The notes beneath the pieces are model-generated. The model was given only the letters and a program-made list of their open reading frames with translations, ran no database searches and was not told the DNA's origin. From assembly GCA_021828085.1 (NCBI GenBank), contig JAKATE010000099.1:1-7093 (forward strand): a stretch of 7,093 bases of DNA, given 5' to 3'. The DNA comes from Thermoplasmata archaeon. GTDB lineage: Archaea > Thermoplasmatota > Thermoplasmata > Lutacidiplasmatales > UBA184. The stretch's first letter is position 1. Each line of letters begins with the position of its first letter. This document shows, one piece after another, positions 1 to 6,090 of this stretch. The position numbers were made by a program, and so were the translations under genes.

Positions 1-1
1 G

Positions 2-382
2 GAGGCCCGGGCCCGCGCCCTCCGCGGCGAAGGTCCCACGCTCATCGAGGCGGTCACCTATCGGATGGGACCGCACTCCACCTCGGACGATCCCCGCCGG
101 TACCGGACCCCCGCGGAGCTGGCCGCCTGGAAGTCCCGCGACCCGATCGAACGGTTGAAGGTCGAGCTGGTGGGTCGCGGCGTCCTGAGCGAGGCGGACT
201 TCGAGACGATGCAGGAGGAGGTCCGCGCGGAGATCCAGAGCGCCATCCAGGAGGCCGAGAAGCTCGGTCCTCCGGCGGCCCCGTCCATCTTCGACGATGT
301 CTGGCAGAACCCTCCGCCGAACCTCGAGGAGCAGCGGAGGGAGTTCGAGGAATCCGTCAAGGAAGGGGTGGTGCGACCATGA
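2..382 (+). CDS. 2-oxoacid dehydrogenase E1 alpha subunit, C-terminal part (copy 1)
   Basis: Last 126 residues of a TPP-dependent E1 alpha subunit; the 5' part lies outside the window. Reading frame 2 is open from the left edge to the TGA at 380-382. The ATG at 65 is internal, because the residues before it (GPTLIEAVTYRMGPHS) already align with E1 alpha proteins. The phosphorylation-loop motif HSTSDDPRRY (in-window residues 25-34, with the active-site His at 25) is that of BCKDH and PDH E1 alpha, and the tail FDDVWQNPPPNLEEQ resembles the end of the BCKDH type. The TPP-binding GDG...NN motif would lie upstream and is not visible. The stop overlaps the E1 beta start by 4 nt (ATGA), so this copy is translationally coupled to E1 beta and is probably its main partner in the alpha2-beta2 heterotetramer. 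Substrate specificity (branched-chain or pyruvate) is inferred only from similarity. Confidence 0.93.
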   Translation, partial: EARARALRGEGPTLIEAVTYRMGPHSTSDDPRRYRTPAELAAWKSRDPIERLKVELVGRGVLSEADFETMQEEVRAEIQSAIQEAEKLGPPAAPSIFDDVWQNPPPNLEEQRREFEESVKEGVVRP

Positions 383-1356
383 CCGAGCTGACGCTCATCC
401 AGGGCGTGAACAAAGCGCTGCATCAGGCGATGAAGAACGACCCGGACGTCCTCTGCCTCGGCGAGGACATCGGGGTGAACGGGGGGGTCTTCCGGGCCAC
501 CGACGGGCTTCAGAAGGAGTTCGGCGAGCAGCGGGTGCTCGACACGCCGCTCAACGAGAGCGGCATCGTGGGGATGGCCGTGGGGATGGCCCTCTATGGA
601 CTGAAGCCGGTCGCCGAGATCCAGTTCCTGGACTTCATCTACCCCGCCTTCGACCAGATCGTGAGCGAGCTCGCGAAGCTCAGGTACCGCTCGGGGGGCC
701 AGTTCCCCGCGCACGTCGTGATCCGGACCCCGTACGGCGGAGGCATCCGTGGCGGCCTCTACCACTCCCAGAGCACCGAGCAGCTCTTTGCGAGCACGCC
801 GGGACTGAAGGTGGTCATCCCTTCCACCCCCGCCGACGCGAAGGGGTTGCTCCTGACGGCGATCTTTGACGAGGACCCGGTCCTGTTCATGGAACCGAAG
901 CGCATCTACCGGACCGCCACGGGAGAGGTCCCTGACGGGGACCACCGGGTCCCGTTCGGGAAGGCTCGCATCGTCCGCGAAGGGACCGACGTGAGCGTCT
1001 TCGCCTACGGCGCGATGGTCCCTACGGCCTTCCAGGCCTGCCAGGTGCTGGAGAAGACCGGCATCCACGCCGAGCTCGTCGACCTCAGGACGCTCGTGCC
1101 GCTCGACATCGACGCGGTGGTCCGGTCGGTGGAGAAGACGGGGCGGGCGGTCATCGTGCACGAGGCCCCCAAGTTCTGCGGGTTCGGGGCGGAGCTGGCC
1201 GCGATCCTCGCCGAGAAGGCGCTCTACTCCCTCAAGGCCCCGATCGCGCGGGTCACGGGGTACGACACCCCGTTCCCGTACACGCTCGAGAACCTCTACC
1301 TGCCCAGCGTCGACCGGATCGGCCGGGCCATCCAGCGCACGGTGGCCGCAGGTTGA
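379..1356 (+). CDS. 2-oxoacid dehydrogenase E1 beta subunit (BCKDH-like)
   Basis: Encodes 325 residues, full length for the family. With E1 alpha it forms the TPP-dependent decarboxylase that reductively acylates E2. Family motifs run in order: GEDIGVNGGVFRAT (28-41), LNESGIVG (58-65) with Glu60 as the residue expected to activate the TPP aminopyrimidine ring, FDQIVSELAKLRYRSGG (91-107), the active-site segment GLYHSQS (126-132) with His129, then the C-terminal transketolase-like domain with HEAPKFCGFGAE (261-272) and GYDTPFPY (294-301). GLYHSQS, HEAP and GYDTPFP match BCKDH E1 beta closely, so branched-chain 2-oxoacids are the favoured substrates, but pyruvate use is not excluded. The ATG start overlaps the upstream stop by 4 nt, and the purine-rich GGAAGGGGTGGTG just before it may serve as a ribosome site. 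The E2 gene follows after 24 nt. Confidence 0.97.
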   Translation: MTELTLIQGVNKALHQAMKNDPDVLCLGEDIGVNGGVFRATDGLQKEFGEQRVLDTPLNESGIVGMAVGMALYGLKPVAEIQFLDFIYPAFDQIVSELAKLRYRSGGQFPAHVVIRTPYGGGIRGGLYHSQSTEQLFASTPGLKVVIPSTPADAKGLLLTAIFDEDPVLFMEPKRIYRTATGEVPDGDHRVPFGKARIVREGTDVSVFAYGAMVPTAFQACQVLEKTGIHAELVDLRTLVPLDIDAVVRSVEKTGRAVIVHEAPKFCGFGAELAAILAEKALYSLKAPIARVTGYDTPFPYTLENLYLPSVDRIGRAIQRTVAAG

Positions 1357-1362
1357 TCCTTC

Positions 1363-1370
1363 GGAAGGAG
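1363..1370 (+). promoter_or_regulatory. Shine-Dalgarno site of the E2 gene
   Basis: GGAAGGAG lies in the 24-nt gap after E1 beta, 10 nt upstream of the ATG at 1381. It is the clearest ribosome-binding site in the window. It supports that ATG as the E2 start, which also places the lipoyl domain at the usual very N-terminus. Confidence 0.7.
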
Positions 1371-1380
1371 CGCATCCACC

Positions 1381-2745
1381 ATGACCTTCGAGTTCCGTCT
1401 GCCGGACATCGGCGAGGGCGTCGCCCAGGGCGAGGTCGTCAAGTGGCACGTGAAGGTCGGCGACACGATCAAGGAAGACCAGCCCCTGGTGAGCGTGCTC
1501 ACCGACAAGGCGAACGTGGAGATCCCCTCGCCCCGGGGCGGCAAGGTCCTCGCGCTCCACGCCAAAGAGGGCGAGATCGTGAAGGTCGGTGGGTTGCTGG
1601 TCACCATCGACGCGGTCGGCGGCGGTGCTGCGCCCCCATCGGGACACGGCGCAGCGTCCCCGTCCCCGGCCACGGCCCCCGGACCCGCCCCCTCCTCTCC
1701 GAGCCCCGCGGCTGCCCCTTCCTCCCAGGGACGCATCCTCGCGCCCCCTTCGGTGCGCCATAAGGCCGCCCAGATGGGCATCGACCTGGCGCAGGTGGCC
1801 GGGACAGGTCCGCAGGGCCGCATCACGGACACGGACCTTGCCACATTCGCCAAGGGCGGGGCCCGCGCGGCGCCGCCGTCCCCGGCCGCAGCCGCTACCA
1901 CTGCCGCCGCAGAGGCCAGCTCGGTAAGGCCGCCCACCCCGCAGGCCCCTCAGGTCGGCGCCCCGTCGGTCCCCTCCGTACCCTCGACCTCGGTGCCCGC
2001 CCCACCCATCCCCGAGGCCGCACCGGTTCCCTCCGGTCCCCTCCAGGAACGCATCCCCATCCGCGGCCTGCGCCGGGTCATCGCCGAGCACATGGCGATC
2101 TCCCACGCACGTGCCGCGCGGTTCACCTACGTCGAAGAGGTGGACATGTCGGAGCTCGTTCGCGTGCGGGAGCGCGCGAAGAAGCGGCTGGAGGAGAAGG
2201 GGGTCCAGCTGTCCTTCCTGCCGTTCATCATCAAGTCGGTCGTGCAGGGGCTCAAGGCCCATCCGACGATGAACGCCTACGTGGACGACGCGAAGCAGGA
2301 GATCGTCCTCAACCGCTACTACAACATCGGGATCGCGGCCGCGGCGCCCGACGGGCTCATCGTACCGGTGATCAAGAACGCGGACCGCAAGAGCATCCAC
2401 GCGCTCGCCCGCGAGATCCAGGACCTCTCGGAGCGCGGCAAGAGCGGGAAGCTCACCCGGGACGAGCTCACGGGCAGCACGTTCACGATCACCAGCCTGG
2501 GGTCCCTGGGGGGCGTGCTCGCCACGCCGATCCTCAACTATCCCGAGGTGGCGATCCTCGGGGTCCACAAGATCTCCAAGCGCCCGGTCTTCGCCCCCGA
2601 TGGGAGCGTCGTCCCGGCCCATCTCATGAACCTCTCCATCTCCCTCGACCACCGGGTCATCGATGGCATCACCGGCGCCGAGTTCCTCGCCGTGGTCAAG
2701 AGCCACCTGGAGGACCCGCACCAGCTCTTCCTGGAGATGGCCTAG
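1381..2745 (+). CDS. Dihydrolipoamide acyltransferase E2 of the 2-oxoacid dehydrogenase complex
   Basis: Encodes 454 residues and forms the core of the complex, moving the acyl group from E1 to CoA. Three folded domains are joined by flexible linkers. A single N-terminal lipoyl domain (about 1-78) carries the lipoylation lysine Lys43 in the TDKANVEI turn. A peripheral-subunit-binding domain (about 119-155, containing VRHKAAQMGIDL and GTGPQGRI) docks E1 or E3. The catalytic domain (about 222-454) ends with DHRVIDG, where His424 and Asp428 are the expected catalytic pair. The linkers, about 80-117 and 158-220, are rich in Ala, Pro and Ser, as is usual for swinging-arm linkers. One lipoyl domain and the catalytic-domain sequence fit the BCKDH type and Thermoplasma- or Bacillus-like E2 proteins. 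The substrate is not proven. No frameshift or missing catalytic residue is seen. The next gene starts 12 nt after the TAG stop. Confidence 0.97.
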   Translation: MTFEFRLPDIGEGVAQGEVVKWHVKVGDTIKEDQPLVSVLTDKANVEIPSPRGGKVLALHAKEGEIVKVGGLLVTIDAVGGGAAPPSGHGAASPSPATAPGPAPSSPSPAAAPSSQGRILAPPSVRHKAAQMGIDLAQVAGTGPQGRITDTDLATFAKGGARAAPPSPAAAATTAAAEASSVRPPTPQAPQVGAPSVPSVPSTSVPAPPIPEAAPVPSGPLQERIPIRGLRRVIAEHMAISHARAARFTYVEEVDMSELVRVRERAKKRLEEKGVQLSFLPFIIKSVVQGLKAHPTMNAYVDDAKQEIVLNRYYNIGIAAAAPDGLIVPVIKNADRKSIHALAREIQDLSERGKSGKLTRDELTGSTFTITSLGSLGGVLATPILNYPEVAILGVHKISKRPVFAPDGSVVPAHLMNLSISLDHRVIDGITGAEFLAVVKSHLEDPHQLFLEMA

Positions 2746-2757
2746 GGGTCAGCTCCG

Positions 2758-3918
2758 ATGAGCGGGGTCCCACCCTCCTCCCCGGCCCGGCCTCCCGCGG
2801 GAGGCGCCGCGCCGGCGAACTCGGACGACGCGGGTGCCGGGACCGCGGTGGTTCCCCTGCCGTACTCCGCGAAGCAGTTGCAGGAGCTCCTGGGGAGCTC
2901 GTGGGAAGCGCGTCTGAAGGAGATGTACCGGGGCATGCTCCTCGGTCGGGTCCTCGACACCCGCATGCTCGGGCTGCAGCGCCAGGGCCGCGTCGCGTTC
3001 TACGGCCCGGCGACCGGCCAGGAGGCCACGAGCGTCGGAGCGGCCCTCGCCATGGCCGAGGGGGACTGGGTGCTTCCGGGGCTTCGGGAGCAGCTCATCG
3101 CGCTGATGCGGGGCCTCGACCTCACGCTCTACCTCCACCACCTGTTCGGCAACGACCTCGACACGGCGCGCGGGAGGCAGATGCCCTGCCATCCGAGCGC
3201 GAAGGAGGCGCGCTATGTCTCCATGTCCTCGAACATCGGCACCCAGATCATCCACGCGGTGGGGCTCGCCTACGCGCTCCGGTACAAGCGGGAGACCGGC
3301 GTCTCCTGGGCCTTCTTCGGAGATGGGGCCACCTCCTCGAACGACTTCCACTCGGGCATGAACTTCGCGGGGGTCTGGAAGCTCCCGGTCCTCTTCGTCT
3401 GCACGAACAACCAGTGGGCGATCAGCATCCCGAACGAGAAGCAGACCGCGAGCGCCACCTTCGCCGAGAAGGCCCAGGCCTACGGCTTCGAGGGCAGCCG
3501 GGTCGACGGGACCGACGTCGTCGCGGTCTACCACGCCCTCCGGGAGGCCCGCGAGGCGCTCGCCTCGGGCAAGGGTCCGCGCATGGTCGAGTGCGTCCTC
3601 TACCGGCTCACCCCGCACTCCTCTTCGGACGACCCCTCCCGCTACCAGCCGAAAGGATGGATGGACCGGGCCAAAGCGCACGACCCGCTCGGGCGCTTCG
3701 AAGCGATGCTCGACAAGCTCGGGCTGCTCCCCGCCGCGGAGCGGGAGGCGATCCGGGCGGAGCTCGACGCGAAGGTCCGCGCCGCGATCCAGGAAGCCGA
3801 GGTCATGCCTCCTCCCCGCTTCGAGTCCCTCTTCGAGGACACCCTCCGGACCCCGGCCTGGCCGCTCACGGAGGAGCGCGACAGCTTCGACAAGGAGCAG
3901 GGCGGGAACTTCCCATGA
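2758..3918 (+). CDS. 2-oxoacid dehydrogenase E1 alpha subunit (copy 2, complete)
   Basis: A second, complete E1 alpha of 386 residues, placed between E2 and E3. It has a TPP-binding motif from GDG (188-190) to NN (217-218), a GRQMP segment (139-143), and SSNIGTQ (157-163), which aligns with the potassium-site region of human BCKDH. The active-site phosphorylation loop is TPHSSSDDPSRY (285-296) with His287. About 32 N-terminal residues rich in Pro, Ala and Gly precede the first family-like sequence, so a disordered extension is predicted. The ATG at 2758 is the first in frame after E2, with only a weak AGGGGT ribosome site. Its C-terminus is clearly diverged from copy 1, although HSxSDDP and AIQEAE are shared. 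No second E1 beta is next to it, so it must either share the E1 beta of this operon or pair with one encoded elsewhere. The stop overlaps the E3 start by 4 nt (ATGA). Confidence 0.95.
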   Translation: MSGVPPSSPARPPAGGAAPANSDDAGAGTAVVPLPYSAKQLQELLGSSWEARLKEMYRGMLLGRVLDTRMLGLQRQGRVAFYGPATGQEATSVGAALAMAEGDWVLPGLREQLIALMRGLDLTLYLHHLFGNDLDTARGRQMPCHPSAKEARYVSMSSNIGTQIIHAVGLAYALRYKRETGVSWAFFGDGATSSNDFHSGMNFAGVWKLPVLFVCTNNQWAISIPNEKQTASATFAEKAQAYGFEGSRVDGTDVVAVYHALREAREALASGKGPRMVECVLYRLTPHSSSDDPSRYQPKGWMDRAKAHDPLGRFEAMLDKLGLLPAAEREAIRAELDAKVRAAIQEAEVMPPPRFESLFEDTLRTPAWPLTEERDSFDKEQGGNFP

Positions 3919-5345
3919 GCCGCGAGGTGGACGTCCTCATCATCGGCGGGGGGCCGGGGGGGTACACCGCCGCCATCCGCCTGGGCCAGTTGGGCCGGAA
4001 GGCGCTGGTCGTGGAACGCGACGCGCTGGGAGGCGAGTGCCTGAACCGGGGCTGCATCCCTTCGAAGGCCCTCATCCACACATCCGAGATCTACGACGAG
4101 GTCAAGCGCAGCGGCGCGGAACTGGGGGTCCCTGGGGAGATCCATCTCGCCCTTGGCGCGACCCAGCGCTGGCGGGCGTCCATCCTCGAGAAGGAACGAC
4201 GCGGGATCGAGCTGCTCCTGAAAACGGCGGGCGCGAGCTGGATGAAGGGTTCGGCCCACCTCACGGGCACGAACACGGCGGTGGTCGATTCGCCCGACCT
4301 GCCCGGCGGGCACGAGGAGGTGAGGTTCCAAGCCTGCATCCTGGCCACCGGAGCGTTCCACACGAGCTTCCCCGGCTTCGAGCCCGATGGCCGGTACGTC
4401 CTGACCGCCAAGGACATGCTCCTCCTCGACCGCGTCCCTTCGCGCCTCCTCGTCCTGGGAGGGGGGGTGAGCGGGGTGGAGCTTGGCGAGCACTTCGCCC
4501 GTCTCGGGAGCCAGGTGACCATCGTCGAGCTCATGGCCCAGCTCGTCCCCGGGACCGACCCGGACCTGTCGCAGGAGCTGCGGCGGAACCTGGAACGAAG
4601 GGGGATCACCGTCCTTACGGAATCCCGCGCCCGGTCGCTCTCCCGCGGCGAGAAGGGGGTCGCGCTCGAGGTCGAGACGCCGCAGGGCCCCACCACCCTC
4701 TCCGGGGACGTCCTCTTCCTCACCGTCGGAAAGCGCCCGGAGACCCGGGAGCTGGGGCTCGAGGCCGCCGGGGTGAAGCTCGCCGAACGCGGGGGGTTCG
4801 TCAGCGTCGACGACCGGATGGCCACGAACGTGCCGGGGATCTTCGCCGTGGGGGACCTGGCCCGGCCCCCCATGATCGCCCACAAGGCCTACCGGGAAGG
4901 AAGGATCGCCGCGGAGGTCATCGCAGGCCTGCCCTCCTCCTGGGCCCATCAGGCCGTTCCCACCGTCGTCTACACCGACCCCGAACTCGCCACCGTGGGG
5001 TTGACGCTCGCCCAGGTGAAGGAACGCGGGCTCACCGCCCGCGAGGTCAAGTTCCCGTACGCGGCCTTGGGCAGGGCCCACGCCAGCCACGCGACCCAGG
5101 GATTCGTCAAGCTCGTGGCAGAGGAGGAGAGCGGCCTTGTGCTGGGCGCTCACGTCGCCGGTCACACCGCGGGGGAGTTCATCAGCGAAGTGGCCTTCGC
5201 GATCGAGATGGGAGCCACCGTGCGCGACCTCGCGGGGACCGTCCACCCACACCCGACCTTCGCCGAGCTGCTGCAGGAAGTGGCGCTGCTCTGGCTCGGC
5301 GAGCCCATCCACGTGGCCCGGGCGGTCCCTCCCCATGCCCGGTGA
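3915..5345 (+). CDS. lpdA: Dihydrolipoamide dehydrogenase E3
   Basis: Encodes 476 residues, normal for the family. This FAD flavoenzyme reoxidises the dihydrolipoyl arm of E2 and reduces NAD+. In order: the FAD dinucleotide fold GGGPGG (11-16); the redox disulfide GECLNRGCIPSK with Cys42 and Cys47; the second Rossmann motif GGGVSG (182-187), followed by Glu205 at the end of the second strand, the usual sign of NAD+ rather than NADP+; the second FAD-contact motif near NVPGIFAVGD (305-314); and the C-terminal dimer domain with HPHPTFAE (444-451), giving the catalytic His446-Glu451 pair. All key residues are intact. The start at 3915 is fixed by the ATGA overlap with E1 alpha copy 2 and by the FAD fold beginning directly after it. 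The frame is open far upstream of this point, but that stretch is only the shadow of the E1 alpha gene. Confidence 0.98.
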   Translation: MSREVDVLIIGGGPGGYTAAIRLGQLGRKALVVERDALGGECLNRGCIPSKALIHTSEIYDEVKRSGAELGVPGEIHLALGATQRWRASILEKERRGIELLLKTAGASWMKGSAHLTGTNTAVVDSPDLPGGHEEVRFQACILATGAFHTSFPGFEPDGRYVLTAKDMLLLDRVPSRLLVLGGGVSGVELGEHFARLGSQVTIVELMAQLVPGTDPDLSQELRRNLERRGITVLTESRARSLSRGEKGVALEVETPQGPTTLSGDVLFLTVGKRPETRELGLEAAGVKLAERGGFVSVDDRMATNVPGIFAVGDLARPPMIAHKAYREGRIAAEVIAGLPSSWAHQAVPTVVYTDPELATVGLTLAQVKERGLTAREVKFPYAALGRAHASHATQGFVKLVAEEESGLVLGAHVAGHTAGEFISEVAFAIEMGATVRDLAGTVHPHPTFAELLQEVALLWLGEPIHVARAVPPHAR

Positions 5346-6090
5346 GCTGCCCTCGGCGCCCCCTCCTTCTCGCTGCCTGCCCACGCTCCCGGTTCTCGCT
5401 CCACCCCCGCCCACGGTCCGGGACCTGGGCCACCGCCCCTACCTGCCGGTCCTGGAGCTCATGCGCGAGCTCCGTCGGGAGCGCAAGGCCGGCCGGATCG
5501 GGGACACCCTGCTCCTGGTCGAGCACGACCCGGTCATCACGGTGGGCGTCCAGGGCGCGGACGGTGACGTGCTCCCCCCAGACCTCCCGGTCCACCAGGT
5601 CGAGCGGGGAGGGAAGAGCACCTACCACGGTCCGGGCCAGCTCGTCGGGTACCCCATCGTCGACCTGGTTCCGCGGGGGAAGGACGTGCGTCGGTTCGTC
5701 CACCAGGTGGAGGAGCTCGTCGTGCGTTCCCTCCATCCCTTCGGCATCGAGGCCTCGAGGGTCCCCGGCAAGCGCGGGGTCTGGGTCGACGGGGAGCGGA
5801 AGATCGCCTCCGTGGGGGTCGCGATCGAGGAGTGGGTGAGCTTCCACGGCTTCGCGCTCAACGTCTCCACCGACCTCAGGGCCTTCGAGCGTTTCCGGCC
5901 GTGCGGGTTCGAGGGTAGGATCATGACGTCGGTGGAGCGGGAGACGGGCCGGTCCGTCGCCCTGGGGGAGGTGACCCCCTTCCTCGTGCAGGCGTGGAAC
6001 GACGTCTTCGGGGCGGAGGCCAACCCCGCCCCTCTGCGGGCCCCCGCCGCCGCCTTCCCGTCCGCCGTTCCTCCGACCGAAAGTGCCTAA
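5335..6090 (+). CDS. lipB: Octanoyltransferase LipB (lipoate biosynthesis)
   Basis: Encodes 251 residues. LipB moves an octanoyl group, classically from octanoyl-ACP, onto the lipoyl-domain lysine, after which LipA inserts sulfur. The family signature is complete: RGGKSTYHGPGQLVGYP (91-107), the lysine segment ERKIASVG with Lys156, FHGFALNV (170-177), and the acyl-accepting cysteine in RFRPCG (Cys190). Typical LipB sequence begins around residue 28 (VRDLGHRPY), so the ATG at 5335 gives about 27 extra Pro-rich residues. No ATG, GTG or TTG nearer that point is evident, and this start overlaps the E3 stop by 11 nt. A Pro/Ala tail follows from about 229. Its position directly after E3 suggests that it serves the E2 of this operon at Lys43. 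No lipA or lipoate ligase is present in the window. Confidence 0.95.
   Translation: MPGELPSAPPPSRCLPTLPVLAPPPPTVRDLGHRPYLPVLELMRELRRERKAGRIGDTLLLVEHDPVITVGVQGADGDVLPPDLPVHQVERGGKSTYHGPGQLVGYPIVDLVPRGKDVRRFVHQVEELVVRSLHPFGIEASRVPGKRGVWVDGERKIASVGVAIEEWVSFHGFALNVSTDLRAFERFRPCGFEGRIMTSVERETGRSVALGEVTPFLVQAWNDVFGAEANPAPLRAPAAAFPSAVPPTESA

Noticed and set aside
65..382. A 105-residue gene starting at the ATG at 65
   Set aside because: The frame is open to the window edge and the residues before it already match E1 alpha, so this ATG is internal.
1621..2040. Ala/Pro/Ser-rich, C-rich DNA within E2, considered as an insertion or tandem repeat
   Set aside because: It corresponds to the two linkers around the subunit-binding domain, normal for E2, with no regular repeat unit seen.
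58..2721. An 887-residue open frame on the - strand
   Set aside because: It lies antisense to E1 alpha, E1 beta and E2, which have full family motifs. Long antisense open frames are expected at this GC content, and its translation is Arg/Gly/Asp-rich with no recognisable domain.
2901..3914. Upstream extension of the E3 reading frame into E1 alpha copy 2
   Set aside because: The extension is Arg/Pro-rich shadow sequence. The flavoprotein fold begins exactly at the ATG at 3915, which has the ATGA overlap.
3642..5414. A 590-residue open frame on the - strand opposite E3
   Set aside because: Antisense shadow of E1 alpha copy 2 and E3, low-complexity composition, no motif.
5454..5473. Perfect 7-bp inverted repeat (GGAGCTC, 6-nt loop, GAGCTCC) inside lipB, with an ATG at 5461 in the loop
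   Set aside because: It encodes the repeated ELMREL helix of LipB, so codon repetition explains it. Starting at 5461 would remove the conserved VRDLGHRPY region.
4037..5839. A 600-residue + strand open frame across E3 and LipB
   Set aside because: Out-of-frame shadow of two well-supported genes, Arg-rich with no family motifs.
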